64,000 bases of DNA from Candidatus Kinetoplastibacterium galatii TCC219 (GCF_000340905.1 NC_020284.1:372001-436000); one strand, 5' to 3'; shown: positions 18,506 to 29,174, counted from the stretch's first letter. Notes: generated by a model not told the origin, from the sequence alone. Numbers and translations: made by a program.

Positions 18506-19903
18506 TTATTTAATCTTTCCCAAAACATTATCCAAATCCAAGGTAAGTCCTTCAGATAATCCTATATATGATCTTGGTTCGAGAGATATTAAATATTCTT
18601 TTGCTTCTGATGGGATATTCAACTTAGTAATGAAAACACGTAAATCATCTTTATTAATTCTCTTTCCTCTCGTTAATTCCTTAAGTTGCTCGTACGGTTT
18701 TTCTATCCCATACCTTCTCATTACTGTTTGTATTGGTTCTGCCAAAACTTCCCATGAGTTATTTAAATCATTATCGATAGAATCTTTGTTGATTGATAAT
18801 TTATTTAAACCTCTCAGACATGCTTCCCATGCAATAATACAGTAACCTATAGCTACTCCTATATTACGCAATACCGTAGAATCTGTTAAATCTCTTTGCC
18901 ATCTAGATACCGGTAATTTATCAGACATATGCCTTAGCAACGAATTAGCAAGTCCTATATTGCCTTCAGAATTCTCAAAATCTATTGGGTTTATTTTATG
19001 AGGCATTGTTGAAGAACCAACTTCACCTTCTTTAGGTATTTGCTTAAAGTACCCCAAAGATATATACCCCCAAATATCTCTATCTAGATCTAATATAATC
19101 GTATTCACGCGAGATATTGAGTCAAACAATTCTGCTATCCAGTCATGTGGTTCTATCTGAGTAGTGTGGGTATTTTGAGTAAGCCCTAATTTTTTTATTA
19201 TATTTTTAGTTAAAAATTTCCAATCAATATTTGGATATGTAGCTATATGAGCATTATAGTTACCTGTTGCTCCATTAAGTTTTGCCAATATAACTACATT
19301 TTTTATTTTTTCAATTGCGTGACATAATCTTACAACAACATTCGCTAATTCTTTTCCAACTGTAGTTGGACTAGCCGGTTGACCATGAGTCCTAGATAAC
19401 ATTGGTTGAGAACTATATAATTTTGCTATATTAGCGATTTTATCGGTTAATTTTTTTATTGTTGGCAATATAACATTGTCACGTGTTCTAGATAACATTA
19501 ACGCATAAGATACGTTATTAATGTCTTCTGATGTACAAGCAAAATGAATAAATTCTATAGCATCTATCAATTCCTTATTACCGGAATTAATTATCTGTTC
19601 TTTCAACCAATATTCTACAGCTTTAACATCATGATTAGTTGTTTTCTCGATAGATTTTATTTTTTCAGCATCCTTTAGTGAAAAATTATTCACTAAAGAA
19701 TTTAACTTTTCTTTAGATTGTTCAGAAAAACATTTTAGTCCTGGAAGATTTGAATCTGCCAAATTAATCAACCAGGCAACTTCTACCTCAACTCTATGAG
19801 CCATAAAAGCTGCTTCTGAAAGTAGTGGTCTAAGAATATCTACATACGAAGAGTATCTACCATCTAATGGAGAAATTGCATTAAGTTGTTTTGAAATATC
19901 CAT
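18506..19903 (-). CDS. purB: adenylosuccinate lyase
   Basis: PurB cleaves SAICAR to AICAR and adenylosuccinate to AMP. The 465-residue protein starts with LNAISPLDGRY, the gamma/betaproteobacterial type. It has the catalytic RTHGQPASP segment (H173) and the fumarase/aspartase superfamily signature GSSTMPHKINP at about 296-306. Length is usual for this subgroup (about 456-465). It is monocistronic, facing tRNA-Met. With purA and guaBA it completes adenylate and guanylate formation from IMP. Confidence 0.97.
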   Translation of the reverse strand: MDISKQLNAISPLDGRYSSYVDILRPLLSEAAFMAHRVEVEVAWLINLADSNLPGLKCFSEQSKEKLNSLVNNFSLKDAEKIKSIEKTTNHDVKAVEYWLKEQIINSGNKELIDAIEFIHFACTSEDINNVSYALMLSRTRDNVILPTIKKLTDKIANIAKLYSSQPMLSRTHGQPASPTTVGKELANVVVRLCHAIEKIKNVVILAKLNGATGNYNAHIATYPNIDWKFLTKNIIKKLGLTQNTHTTQIEPHDWIAELFDSISRVNTIILDLDRDIWGYISLGYFKQIPKEGEVGSSTMPHKINPIDFENSEGNIGLANSLLRHMSDKLPVSRWQRDLTDSTVLRNIGVAIGYCIIAWEACLRGLNKLSINKDSIDNDLNNSWEVLAEPIQTVMRRYGIEKPYEQLKELTRGKRINKDDLRVFITKLNIPSEAKEYLISLEPRSYIGLSEGLTLDLDNVLGKIK

Positions 19904-19985
19904 ATTGCCTACCCTTATATCTTAGAATATTTAAATTCATTAAGTTATTTTATTAGAATTTATAAAAAACATTAATAGACGGGAA

Positions 19986-21125
19986 TTAATAAATTATCCC
20001 TCCTCCCATGCAAATATTATCATCATAAATCACAACTGACTGGCCTGGTGTTATAGCCCATTGTTTTTCTGTGAAAACCATTTCTAATTCATCATTGTTT
20101 AAGTTTAATAATTTACACTCTGAGTCTGTTTGTCTATATCTAGTCTTAGCATGATATGTAATGTTCTTTATAGCTGGCATCGACTCATCTATCCAATGGA
20201 CATTAGCAGCCTGTAATCGACTTGAGTTTAATAATTGATGTTCTCTACCCCTAACCACATAAATTATATTATTTTTTAAATCTTTACGTGCTACATACCA
20301 AGCACCAGCATCAAAGTTGTGTAAGGAGGTATAATTTTTTATTCCGCCTATGCCAAGGCCTTTTCTCTGACCTAAAGTGTAGAAATGAACTCCTTTATGG
20401 GTCCCTATTTTTTTTCCATCAATAGTTAGAATATCTCCTTTTCTTGTCGGGATAAATTTTTCTAAAAATGTTGAGAATAATTTTTCTCCAATAAAACATA
20501 TGCCAGTAGAATCTTTTTTGTTGAAATTATGTAACCCTATTTTTTTAGCGATTTCTCGAACTTTTGTTTTCTCCATTTCTCCTAGAGGAAATATGGATCG
20601 AGATAATTGTTCCTGATTTAGTCTATATAAAAAGTAGCTTTGATCCTTTTTTAGGTCTATTGCTTTTAATAGATGGTATTTATAACCCATCTTTCTTATG
20701 CGAGCATAATGACCAGTAGCTATGTATTGAGCTCCAAGTTGCAAACAATAGTCAAGAAATACTCGAAATTTTATCTCTGAATTACACAATATGTCTGGAT
20801 TTGGAGTTCTGCCTAATGAGTACTCTTCTAAAAAAATCGAGAAAACTTTATCTTTATATTCTTTAGAAAAATTTATATATTCAAAATCTATACCTATTTT
20901 ATCAGCTACACTGGCTGCATCTATTAAATCATCTTTATATGTACAATTAGATGACTCGTTATCCTCCCAGTTTCTCATAAACAAACCAACAACCTTACAG
21001 CCACTTTGTTTAAGAATCCAAGCTGCAACAGAAGAATCCACTCCTCCAGACATCCCTACTATTACTAACTTATTTTTAATGTTATCTGCATTATTTAAAA
21101 GAAACATATCAATATTATTCTTCAT
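19986..21125 (-). CDS. mnmA: tRNA-specific 2-thiouridylase MnmA
   Basis: MnmA inserts sulfur at C2 of the wobble uridine in tRNA Lys, Glu and Gln. The 379-residue protein has the PP-loop SGGVDSS at 26-32, the nucleophile C114 in NPDILCNSEIKF, a TGHYAR segment and the persulfide cysteine C210 in DSTGICFIG. The C-terminal beta-barrel and the GQSVVIYD tail are present. The N-terminus has about 15 extra residues compared with E. coli. The TusA-like sulfur carrier encoded at 62.4 kb could be part of its sulfur supply, which is inference. Confidence 0.96.
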   Translation of the reverse strand: MKNNIDMFLLNNADNIKNKLVIVGMSGGVDSSVAAWILKQSGCKVVGLFMRNWEDNESSNCTYKDDLIDAASVADKIGIDFEYINFSKEYKDKVFSIFLEEYSLGRTPNPDILCNSEIKFRVFLDYCLQLGAQYIATGHYARIRKMGYKYHLLKAIDLKKDQSYFLYRLNQEQLSRSIFPLGEMEKTKVREIAKKIGLHNFNKKDSTGICFIGEKLFSTFLEKFIPTRKGDILTIDGKKIGTHKGVHFYTLGQRKGLGIGGIKNYTSLHNFDAGAWYVARKDLKNNIIYVVRGREHQLLNSSRLQAANVHWIDESMPAIKNITYHAKTRYRQTDSECKLLNLNNDELEMVFTEKQWAITPGQSVVIYDDNICMGGGIIY

Positions 21126-21273
21126 AAATTATTTTTATAATTACAACATAATAAATTCTACATTCCAGTAATATTCTAGCGAAAATGATTTAAACAAAAG
21201 CAAAATAATTACATTAAAACTCATAAATAACACTTATATAAAAACAAGTTATTAATCTATATTATATATTTTA

Positions 21274-22347
21274 TTAATCATGTTCATGCGCTAAAACTTG
21301 TCTACGAGTTTTAACAGCTTTAGCTAGACGTTCTAGGACACTAACGGTCGTATCCCAATCAATACAAGCATCAGTAACACTTTTTCCATAAACAAGATCC
21401 TGTACATTACTCATATCTTGTCTTCCTGACTCAATGAAACTTTCTATCATAACACCAACTATTCTTGACTCTCCGTTTTCTAGTTGTTTAGAGATATTTT
21501 CTATTACTATGGGTTGATTGTTATGATTTTTATTGCTATTAGAATGACTGGCATCTATCATAATTCTAGAAGCAAGACCAGCTCTCCCGAGTTCTTCACA
21601 TGAGTTTTGAATACTTTCAGCATCATAATTAGGTTTTTTGCCTCCCCTTAAGATAATATGACAGTTTTCATTACCTTCTGTGGATATTATTGCAGAATGA
21701 CCTCCTTTGGTCACTGACAAAAAATGGTGAGGTTGTGAAGCGGTTTTTATTGCATCAATTGCTATTTTTATATTACCGTCTGTACCATTTTTAAAACCTA
21801 CAGGACAAGATAAACCGGAGGCTAATTCTCTGTGAGATTGGCTTTCAGTAGTTCTTGCTCCAATAGCTCCCCAAGAAACAAGATCAGCTATGTATTGTGG
21901 AGTTATCATGTCTAAGTATTCACAACCTGCTGGCAATCCAAAACCATTTATTGTTAACAATAATCTTCTTGCTATACGTATGCCTTTATTTATATTAAAA
22001 CTATCATCTAAATCCGGATCGTTGATTAGACCTTTCCATCCAATAGTAGTACGAGGTTTTTCAAAATACACTCGCATCACAACTTCTAATTCTTTCTTAA
22101 GTTTTTTTCTAACTTCATTTAATCTTTTAGCATAATCTAAAGCAGATGTCTCATCATGTATAGAGCAAGGACCAACTACAACTATTAATCTGTCATCCAT
22201 ACCATACAATATTTTATGTATGGCCTCTCTTGCTGAGTGCACTACCGCTGATGCTTCCTTTGTACACTCTAATTCTTTCATTACAGCGGCAGGAGGATTT
22301 AATTCTTTAATTTCACGTATACGAAGGTCATCTGTATTATGAGACAC
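21274..22347 (-). CDS. aroG: 3-deoxy-7-phosphoheptulonate (DAHP) synthase, class I
   Basis: DAHP synthase condenses PEP and erythrose-4-phosphate, the first step of aromatic amino acid synthesis. The 357-residue protein has VVGPCSIHD with the metal-binding C61, RVYFEKPRTTIGWKG for PEP binding, a GARTTESQSHR loop and MIDASHSNSNK. The N-terminal helix (LRIREIKELNPPA) belongs to the AroG/F/H type, which is allosterically inhibited by an aromatic amino acid. Which one cannot be told from sequence. It is probably single, so it gates the whole pathway that symbionts of this kind are thought to provide to the host. Confidence 0.95.
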   Translation of the reverse strand: MSHNTDDLRIREIKELNPPAAVMKELECTKEASAVVHSAREAIHKILYGMDDRLIVVVGPCSIHDETSALDYAKRLNEVRKKLKKELEVVMRVYFEKPRTTIGWKGLINDPDLDDSFNINKGIRIARRLLLTINGFGLPAGCEYLDMITPQYIADLVSWGAIGARTTESQSHRELASGLSCPVGFKNGTDGNIKIAIDAIKTASQPHHFLSVTKGGHSAIISTEGNENCHIILRGGKKPNYDAESIQNSCEELGRAGLASRIMIDASHSNSNKNHNNQPIVIENISKQLENGESRIVGVMIESFIESGRQDMSNVQDLVYGKSVTDACIDWDTTVSVLERLAKAVKTRRQVLAHEHD

Positions 22348-22447
22348 TATATTGCTCCATGATATAATTACAATATTTTAAAATTTCTCTAACTAATTCT
22401 AGCACATGAGTAAATTCTTTAGAAAATTAAATTAAATTTTTTATAAA

Positions 22448-23908
22448 CTAACCTGTTCCTCCTACTGTTAGTCTATCTATGCGCACAGTAGGCATACCAA
22501 CACCGACAGGTATATTCTGGCCATCTTTACCACAAACACCAACCCCTGAGTCTAGTGATAAATCATTACCTATCATAGATATCTGTTGCATAACATCAGG
22601 ACCGCTCCCTATAATAGTTGCCCCTTTAACAGGATTAGTTATTTTACCATTTTCTATTATATATGCTTCAGATGCTGAAAAAACAAATTTTCCACTAGTT
22701 ATATCAACCTGACCGCCAGAAAAATTAACAGCATACAATCCCTTTTTTACAGAAGAGATAATTTCTTTCGGATCGTTCATGCCTCCGAGCATATAAGTAT
22801 TTGTCATTCTTGGTAATGGAATATGAGCAAATGATTCACGACGACCATTACCAGTGGGGAGCACCCCCATCAGATTAGAATTCATTATGTCGTGCATGTA
22901 CCCTTTTAATATGCCATCCTCAATTAAAATATTTTTCTTTGTTATATTTCCTTCATCGTCTATATTAAGCGATCCTCTACGATTTGGAATCGTGCCATCA
23001 TCTACTACAGTTACTCCCTTAGAAGCTACTTTCTCCCCTACGCGTCCAGAAAATATACTTGATCCTTTTCTGTTGAAGTCTCCTTCTAATCCATGACCTA
23101 CAGCCTCATGTAATAATACTCCGGGCCACCCATTACCCAGGACTACTGTCATTTCTCCTGCTGGGGCTGGAATAGCTTCTAAATTTATTAAAGCTTCATG
23201 AACAGCTTGTTTAACGTAATCCATTAAAATTTCATCAGAAAAATATAAAAGATCAGTTCTGGCTCCACCTCCGGATCTACCTACTTCTCTTCTACCATTG
23301 CTTTCTGCTATTACTGTAATTGAAACTCTTACTAATGGTCTTATATCAGAAATAAAACGACCATCACTACCAGCTATTACTACTATGTCTATCTCAGATG
23401 ATAAGCTAGCCATAACTTGAGAAACATTAGAACTCATTTTTCTAGCCATTTTTTCGATTTTTTCTAATAAAGAAATTTTTTGGCTAGTTTTCATGCTATC
23501 AATTGGATTGTGATTACTATATAACTTATTAGGATTGTATCCATTTGAAGGAGGAATATATATCCTTGAGCCATTTGTTCCAGAATTTGTTATTGCTTGT
23601 ACAGTTTTTGCTGAATTTATTATATCTTCATAAGATAACGAATCAGAGTAAGCAAAGGCAGTTTTTTCGCCACTTAATGCTCGTATGCCGACTCCGTTGT
23701 TTATAGAGAAATTACCATTTTTTACTATACCTTCTTCCAAACTCCAGCTTTCCTGAGATGTATGTTGAAAATACATGTCCGCATAATCAACATTCTTAGT
23801 TATTATGTTATTAATAGCATTAGTAATTATATTTTCTGTTATATTCCATGGCTCTAATAATTTAGATTTTGCTATATTTAATGATTCATTAGCGCTACTT
23901 GTATTCAT
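22448..23908 (-). CDS. tldD: metalloprotease TldD
   Basis: The 486-residue protein belongs to the TldD/PmbA (U62) family. The zinc-protease motif HEAVGHGLEGD is at 267-277 (H267, E268, H272), which marks the catalytic TldD subunit. Its partner TldE/PmbA lacks that motif and is not in this window. The TldD/E heterodimer digests unfolded peptides through a narrow channel and matures some peptide modifiers. The C-terminal VCGKDGQ and VGMPTVRIDRLTVGG segments are conserved. It is divergent from pepN, with about 200 bases between the starts. Confidence 0.95.
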   Translation of the reverse strand: MNTSSANESLNIAKSKLLEPWNITENIITNAINNIITKNVDYADMYFQHTSQESWSLEEGIVKNGNFSINNGVGIRALSGEKTAFAYSDSLSYEDIINSAKTVQAITNSGTNGSRIYIPPSNGYNPNKLYSNHNPIDSMKTSQKISLLEKIEKMARKMSSNVSQVMASLSSEIDIVVIAGSDGRFISDIRPLVRVSITVIAESNGRREVGRSGGGARTDLLYFSDEILMDYVKQAVHEALINLEAIPAPAGEMTVVLGNGWPGVLLHEAVGHGLEGDFNRKGSSIFSGRVGEKVASKGVTVVDDGTIPNRRGSLNIDDEGNITKKNILIEDGILKGYMHDIMNSNLMGVLPTGNGRRESFAHIPLPRMTNTYMLGGMNDPKEIISSVKKGLYAVNFSGGQVDITSGKFVFSASEAYIIENGKITNPVKGATIIGSGPDVMQQISMIGNDLSLDSGVGVCGKDGQNIPVGVGMPTVRIDRLTVGGTG

Positions 23909-24109
23909 ATTAAAATTTAATAGCCTGTTAAATAGTAAATGTTATTATAAAAATTATGTAAGGAATTATTATAGTGATTTTCTTATGTTTTTATCATGAT
24001 ACTCGTCAATTATGTATGTAATATGAGAAAAACAAAATAAATTACATATTTAATAAATAGAATTTGAAGTATTACTTATAACCAACAGTAGAAATAATAA
24101 CTATTAAAA

Positions 24110-26815
24110 ATGAATAATCATAGATCCTTTTGTACAGTAAATTTAAAAGATTACAAACCATACCCATACTTAATAGATCGAATAGATTTACAATTTGATC
24201 TAAATTTAAAAGTATCTAAAGTAATAAATACAATGTATGTAGAACGTAAATCTGGGTTCGAAGATTGCAATAATATAATCTTACAAGGAGAAGAAATAAA
24301 ATTATTAGATATATCTGTTAATGATATAATTCTTGACGATAATCAATACATTATTAGAGAAAATATATTGATAATTAAGAATATCCCAAGCAAATCATTT
24401 ATCAAGATAACAAGCGAATGTTTTCCTGATAAGAATTTTTCAATGATGGGATTATACACATCAAACGGTAATTTTTTTACTCAATGTGAACCAGAAGGAT
24501 TCAGAAGAATAACCTGGTTTGCTGATCGACCAGATGTTATGTCACGATATACTGTTACGCTAAGAGCAGACAAAAAATATTCAACACTGCTATCAAATGG
24601 TAATTTATTATATAAAAAAAATATTGGTCATAATACAATTGAGGCAAAATGGATAGATCCTTTTCCAAAGCCTAGTTACTTATTTGCTCTGGCAGTTGGT
24701 AATTTCAATATTAGAGAAACTAATATAAGAACCATAAGTAACCGTAGCGTTGACTTGCAAATATATAGCGAAGAACCAATCTGCTATACAGAATGGGCTA
24801 TGCAATCACTAATAAATGCCATCAAATGGGATGAAGAAAAATATAATCTAGAATTGGATCTTGATAGATTTATGTTAGTAGCTGTGCGTGATTTTAATAT
24901 GGGAGCTATGGAGAATAAAGGATTAAATATATTTAATTCCTCATATATTCTATCAAGCAATGAAATATCGACAGACTCTGATTATAATAATATAGAATCT
25001 GTTGTTGCCCATGAATATTTTCATAATTGGACCGGTAATAGAGTTACCTGTAGGGACTGGTTTCAACTTAGCCTTAAGGAGGGTTTAACAGTATTTCGAG
25101 AACAAGAGTTCACTTCTGATATGATATCTCGAAACTTGAGTGGTGGAAAATCAGATAGTGCACGTGCTATAAAACGTATAAATGATGTTATATATTTACG
25201 TTCGAATCAGTTCCCAGAAGACTCAGGGCCAATGGCTCACCCTGTCCGACCAGATAGTTATAAAGAAATAAGTAACTTTTATACTTCAACTGTATATGAA
25301 AAAGGAGCTGAAATAATAAGGATGCAGCACACTTTGCTAGGAAATGAAAAGTTCTTTCTAGCAATGGATAAATATTTTCAGTTGTATGATGGTAAAGCAG
25401 TTACATGTGACGATTTTATTAATATAGTAGAATCGATATACCATATAGATAATCATGACAATTCTTTTCAAAGATTTAAGAATTGGTATACACAAGCTGG
25501 AACACCTATTGTCAAGGTAACAATGAATTATGACTACAAATTGAAAACTTGTTCTATAACCCTATCGCAGCATTGTAAAAAGGTAGGATCTGAAAAAGAA
25601 AAAATAAAGAAAAAGAGCCTTTTTTTTATACCATTCTCTATTTCTTTACTTGATAAAAATGGTATTTCATATAAAGTTATCTCTAAAGGTGAAAATTTAT
25701 CTATAAATAATGAGACTATTACCTTAAAGTTATTTCAAAAAAAACAAAAATGGATTTTCGAAGAAATATCTGATTTACCTATTTTATCACTATTAAGAAA
25801 TTTTTCAGCCCCTGTAAAAGTTGAATATGACTATAAATATAATGATCTTGAGATTCTATCTTTGCATGATAATGACTATTTTTCAAAATGGGAAGCTTTC
25901 CAAGAATTATCTATGATTCAGGTGATGAATTTATTAGATCAAATTAATCGTGGATTAGATTTAAAGATTAGTAGCAAGTTTATAAACGTATACAATAAAA
26001 TTCTGGTTAATAAAAATTTATATCATGGTTATAAAGCAAAAATATTAACTATTCCGAATGAGAAAACGATTGCAGAGCGTTTACTTATCATTAATCCATC
26101 TGCTATAGCTTTAGCTCGTGATTTCTTGATTAAGAAAATAGGAGAACATCTTTTACCTTTATGGATAAAAATATTCACGGAAAATCAAGATCATGACGGT
26201 TCGTACTCTATAGATTTATACAATAAGAGAATGTTAAAAAATTTAGCTATAAAATACATAATGGCTAGTGAAGCCTCTGATATTTGTAATATTCTTGAAA
26301 AAGATTTTTATAAATCTAAAAACATGACAAATTGTATTGAATTGTTGTCAAATATTGTAGATTTTAGTGATTCAGACATATCCAATAAAGCATTGTCTTT
26401 TTTCTATAATAAATGGTATACAAATAATCTTGTAATGGACAAATGGTTCTCAGTTCAGGCTTCTTCTAGGAAGAAAAATTTAAATGATATTAAAGAACTC
26501 ATGATTAATAAATCTTTTACATATAAAAATCCAAACAGAGTTCGTTCTTTAATATTTCAATTTTGCATGAACAATACAAGAGGAATGCATAATCAAGACG
26601 GTTCAGGATATAATTTTTGGTCAGATCAAGTGATAATTATTGATTCTTTAAATCAAGAATTATCATCTGGATTGGTTCGAGCTTTGGATAATTGGTCACG
26701 TTTGGTTCCTAATCTAAAAGATAAAGCACAAACATTTCTCTTAGAGATTTATAATAGGAATGATATGTCTAGAAATGTTTTTGAAATAGTTGAGAAATCA
26801 TTAAAGATTAAATGA
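24110..26815 (+). CDS. pepN: aminopeptidase N
   Basis: This is a 901-residue M1-family zinc aminopeptidase. The substrate-recognition motif GAMEN is at 265-269, the zinc site HEYFHNWTGNR starts at H301 with the third ligand Glu near 324 (KEGLTVF), and the C-terminal all-helical domain of the E. coli PepN type is complete. It trims peptides in the cytoplasm, recycling amino acids. Length is close to the usual 870-900. An A8 tract lies inside the gene (around 25738-25745) without disturbing the frame. It is followed 10 bp later by fbp. Confidence 0.96.
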   Translation: MNNHRSFCTVNLKDYKPYPYLIDRIDLQFDLNLKVSKVINTMYVERKSGFEDCNNIILQGEEIKLLDISVNDIILDDNQYIIRENILIIKNIPSKSFIKITSECFPDKNFSMMGLYTSNGNFFTQCEPEGFRRITWFADRPDVMSRYTVTLRADKKYSTLLSNGNLLYKKNIGHNTIEAKWIDPFPKPSYLFALAVGNFNIRETNIRTISNRSVDLQIYSEEPICYTEWAMQSLINAIKWDEEKYNLELDLDRFMLVAVRDFNMGAMENKGLNIFNSSYILSSNEISTDSDYNNIESVVAHEYFHNWTGNRVTCRDWFQLSLKEGLTVFREQEFTSDMISRNLSGGKSDSARAIKRINDVIYLRSNQFPEDSGPMAHPVRPDSYKEISNFYTSTVYEKGAEIIRMQHTLLGNEKFFLAMDKYFQLYDGKAVTCDDFINIVESIYHIDNHDNSFQRFKNWYTQAGTPIVKVTMNYDYKLKTCSITLSQHCKKVGSEKEKIKKKSLFFIPFSISLLDKNGISYKVISKGENLSINNETITLKLFQKKQKWIFEEISDLPILSLLRNFSAPVKVEYDYKYNDLEILSLHDNDYFSKWEAFQELSMIQVMNLLDQINRGLDLKISSKFINVYNKILVNKNLYHGYKAKILTIPNEKTIAERLLIINPSAIALARDFLIKKIGEHLLPLWIKIFTENQDHDGSYSIDLYNKRMLKNLAIKYIMASEASDICNILEKDFYKSKNMTNCIELLSNIVDFSDSDISNKALSFFYNKWYTNNLVMDKWFSVQASSRKKNLNDIKELMINKSFTYKNPNRVRSLIFQFCMNNTRGMHNQDGSGYNFWSDQVIIIDSLNQELSSGLVRALDNWSRLVPNLKDKAQTFLLEIYNRNDMSRNVFEIVEKSLKIK

Positions 26816-26825
26816 GGAGAGTGAT

Positions 26826-27836
26826 TTGAATAATAATTTGCTTCTAGAATTCTTGTCTGAAAAATACATATCGCTAATAAATAACCATCAGCTGTTTAAT
26901 TTAATAAAAAATATAGCAATCTCTTGTAAAAAAATTAGTAGTATATTAGACAAAGGAAACTTGAACGATATTTTTGGGAAAAATAACAAAATAAATGTTC
27001 AGGGGGAAACACAAACAAAGCTAGATATTATAGCTAATGATATTATCATACATGAAAATAATTGCATAGGTAGTCTTTCTGGCTTAGCTTCAGAAGAAAT
27101 GGAGGCTTTTTATAAAATACCAGATAACTATAAAACTGGTGATTACTTGCTATTGTTTGATCCTTTAGATGGATCATCAAATATAGATGTCAATATCTCC
27201 GTAGGGACAATATTTTCTATATTGAAAATTAATAGAAAAATTAATAATAAGGAAATAATTATTAATGATTTTTTACAGCCAGGCATAAAACAGATAGCAG
27301 CAGGTTATGCTATATATGGACCACAAACTAATTTTGTAATTTCCTTAGGTAAGGGTGTGCATAATTTTACCCTTAATAAAGAAACAAGCGAATGGATTCT
27401 TACCAATGAATTCATGAAAATACCTAAGTATACAAATGAATTTTCTATAAATTCATCTAATTCAAGATATTGGGATAAATGCATATATAACTATGTACAA
27501 GATTGTCTAAAAGGTTCTGATGGTCCTTTATCAAAAAACTATAATATGAGATGGACAGGATCGATGGTTGCTGATGTCCATAGAATTATGACTAGAGGTG
27601 GTATTTTTCTATATCCATGGGATTCCAGAAATCCTAGTATTCCTGGAAAATTAAGACTAATGTATGAAGCAAATCCTATGGGATTTTTGGTCGAGCAATC
27701 AGGAGGAATTGCCTCTAATGGGAGTAAAAGGATTTTAGAAATTGTTCCAAAAGAATTACATCAACGCACTAGCGTAATATTAGGATCTAGTGACGAAGTT
27801 AGTAAATTACTAATTTCCTATATAAACACCTACTAA
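26826..27836 (+). CDS. fbp: fructose-1,6-bisphosphatase class I (TTG start)
   Basis: Fbp removes the 1-phosphate of fructose-1,6-bisphosphate, the key step of gluconeogenesis. The 336-residue protein has the metal/phosphate site DPLDGSSN at 112-119, the MRWTGSMVADVHR substrate segment and GGIFLYPWD. I use the TTG at 26826-26828, because GAGGAG lies 6-8 bases upstream and the N-terminal length fits the family. It follows pepN by 10 bp, so the pair is probably one transcript, and it ends at the hairpin at 27822-27860. Confidence 0.94.
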   Translation: MNNNLLLEFLSEKYISLINNHQLFNLIKNIAISCKKISSILDKGNLNDIFGKNNKINVQGETQTKLDIIANDIIIHENNCIGSLSGLASEEMEAFYKIPDNYKTGDYLLLFDPLDGSSNIDVNISVGTIFSILKINRKINNKEIIINDFLQPGIKQIAAGYAIYGPQTNFVISLGKGVHNFTLNKETSEWILTNEFMKIPKYTNEFSINSSNSRYWDKCIYNYVQDCLKGSDGPLSKNYNMRWTGSMVADVHRIMTRGGIFLYPWDSRNPSIPGKLRLMYEANPMGFLVEQSGGIASNGSKRILEIVPKELHQRTSVILGSSDEVSKLLISYINTY

Positions 27837-27860
27837 ATATTAATATAAGTAGGTGTTTAT
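27822..27860. terminator. bidirectional Rho-independent terminator between fbp and hom
   Basis: A perfect 13-bp inverted repeat (ATAAACACCTACT and its complement at 27848-27860) surrounds a 13-nt AT loop and overlaps the fbp stop region. Convergent fbp and hom end on either side, so it can serve both strands. The T-rich tail is modest. Confidence 0.8.
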
Positions 27861-27866
27861 AATTGA

Positions 27867-29174
27867 TTAGCTAATATCCTCTATTCTTATGCGAGTAATC
27901 TTAGAACACATAAATTCTAAAGATTCAATTTTCTTGATGGATATGTTTATGTTTTTTTCAATAGAATCGTGTGTTATGAATATGATATCAGCTTCACTAT
28001 CCTTATCAGAGCATTGTTGTATCATTGACCCAATAGATATATTAAGATCTGACAATATTTTAGATATGTCTGCCAATACCCCTGGCCTATCTTTAACCCT
28101 CATGCGTAAATAATAAGAGGTGGATACCATTTCAATTGGCAATATAGGTATGTTGCATAATGACTCAGGCTGGAATGCTAAATGTGGAACTCTATTTTCA
28201 GGATCAGCAGTATGTAACCTTGTGATATCTACTAAATCAGCAACTACTGCAGAAGCAGTTGGCTCTCCGCCAGCTCCTTGACCGTAGTATAACGTTGGAC
28301 CAACAGCATCACCTTTTACAAGTACTGCATTCATAGCCCCTTCCACATTAGACAACAAACATCCTGAAGGAATAAGAGATGGATGAACTCTAAGTTCTAT
28401 ACCGTCTTCTCTGCGCTTAGTAATTGCTAATAATTTTATACGATAACCCAATTTTTCTGCATGAATTATATCATCTGAAGATAAATTTGAAATGCCTTCT
28501 ATATATGCTTTTTCAAATTGTATTGGAATACCAAAAGCCAAAGACGCTAGTAATGTTAATTTATGAGCAGCATCTACACCTTCAATATCAAATGTTGGAT
28601 CAGCTTCAGCATATCCTAGTTCTTGGGCTTGTTTTAAAACTTCTTTAAAAGGTAATCCTGTAGAACGCATTTCTGATAAAATAAAATTTGTCGTGCCATT
28701 TATAATACCTGCCGCAAACTCTATACGATTAGCTGTTAGACCTTCTCTTATTGATTTAACAATAGGAATCCCACCAGCCACTGCTGCTTCAAAAGCAACC
28801 ATCACCCCATGTTCTGATGCCTTAGCAAAAACCTTATTACCATGCTTAGCTAATAAAGCTTTGTTAGCGGTAACAACATGTTTTCCATTATCAATAGCAG
28901 CCATAACTAGATCCAGAGCTACTCCGTCACCTCCAATCAATTCAACAACTATGTCTATGTCTGGATCTTTTATTATTTCATATGCATCTTTAGTTATTAT
29001 TGCTTTATTATTGACTAGTGATTTAGCATGTTCAACATTCAGCGCAGCGATTTTAGTTATTTCTATAGTACTACCAGCGCGACGGGCTATTTCTTTTGCA
29101 TTTCTTTCTAAAACAGTCCATGTGCCACTACCCACAACACCCATACCAAGTAGACCAACTTTAACAGAGTTCAT
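27867..29174 (-). CDS. hom: homoserine dehydrogenase
   Basis: This 435-residue monofunctional homoserine dehydrogenase reduces aspartate semialdehyde to homoserine. The N-terminal Rossmann fold has GMGVVGSG (residues 10-17). The catalytic region includes AANKALLA and GIINGTTNFIL, with the AEADPTFDIEGVDAAHKL segment after it. A C-terminal ACT domain (about 350-430) has an RMRVKDRPGVLADI start and is expected to mediate threonine feedback. In related free-living betaproteobacteria hom is usually flanked by an aminotransferase gene and thrC. Neither is adjacent here. Confidence 0.96.
   Translation of the reverse strand: MNSVKVGLLGMGVVGSGTWTVLERNAKEIARRAGSTIEITKIAALNVEHAKSLVNNKAIITKDAYEIIKDPDIDIVVELIGGDGVALDLVMAAIDNGKHVVTANKALLAKHGNKVFAKASEHGVMVAFEAAVAGGIPIVKSIREGLTANRIEFAAGIINGTTNFILSEMRSTGLPFKEVLKQAQELGYAEADPTFDIEGVDAAHKLTLLASLAFGIPIQFEKAYIEGISNLSSDDIIHAEKLGYRIKLLAITKRREDGIELRVHPSLIPSGCLLSNVEGAMNAVLVKGDAVGPTLYYGQGAGGEPTASAVVADLVDITRLHTADPENRVPHLAFQPESLCNIPILPIEMVSTSYYLRMRVKDRPGVLADISKILSDLNISIGSMIQQCSDKDSEADIIFITHDSIEKNINISIKKIESLEFMCSKITRIRIEDIS

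Noticed and set aside
28424..28648. A 74-codon plus-strand reading frame inside hom
   Set aside because: It lies antisense within the conserved hom gene and has no ribosome-binding site or recognisable domain. Many similar opposite-strand frames (for example 12067-12381 and 18486-18845) were dismissed for the same reason.
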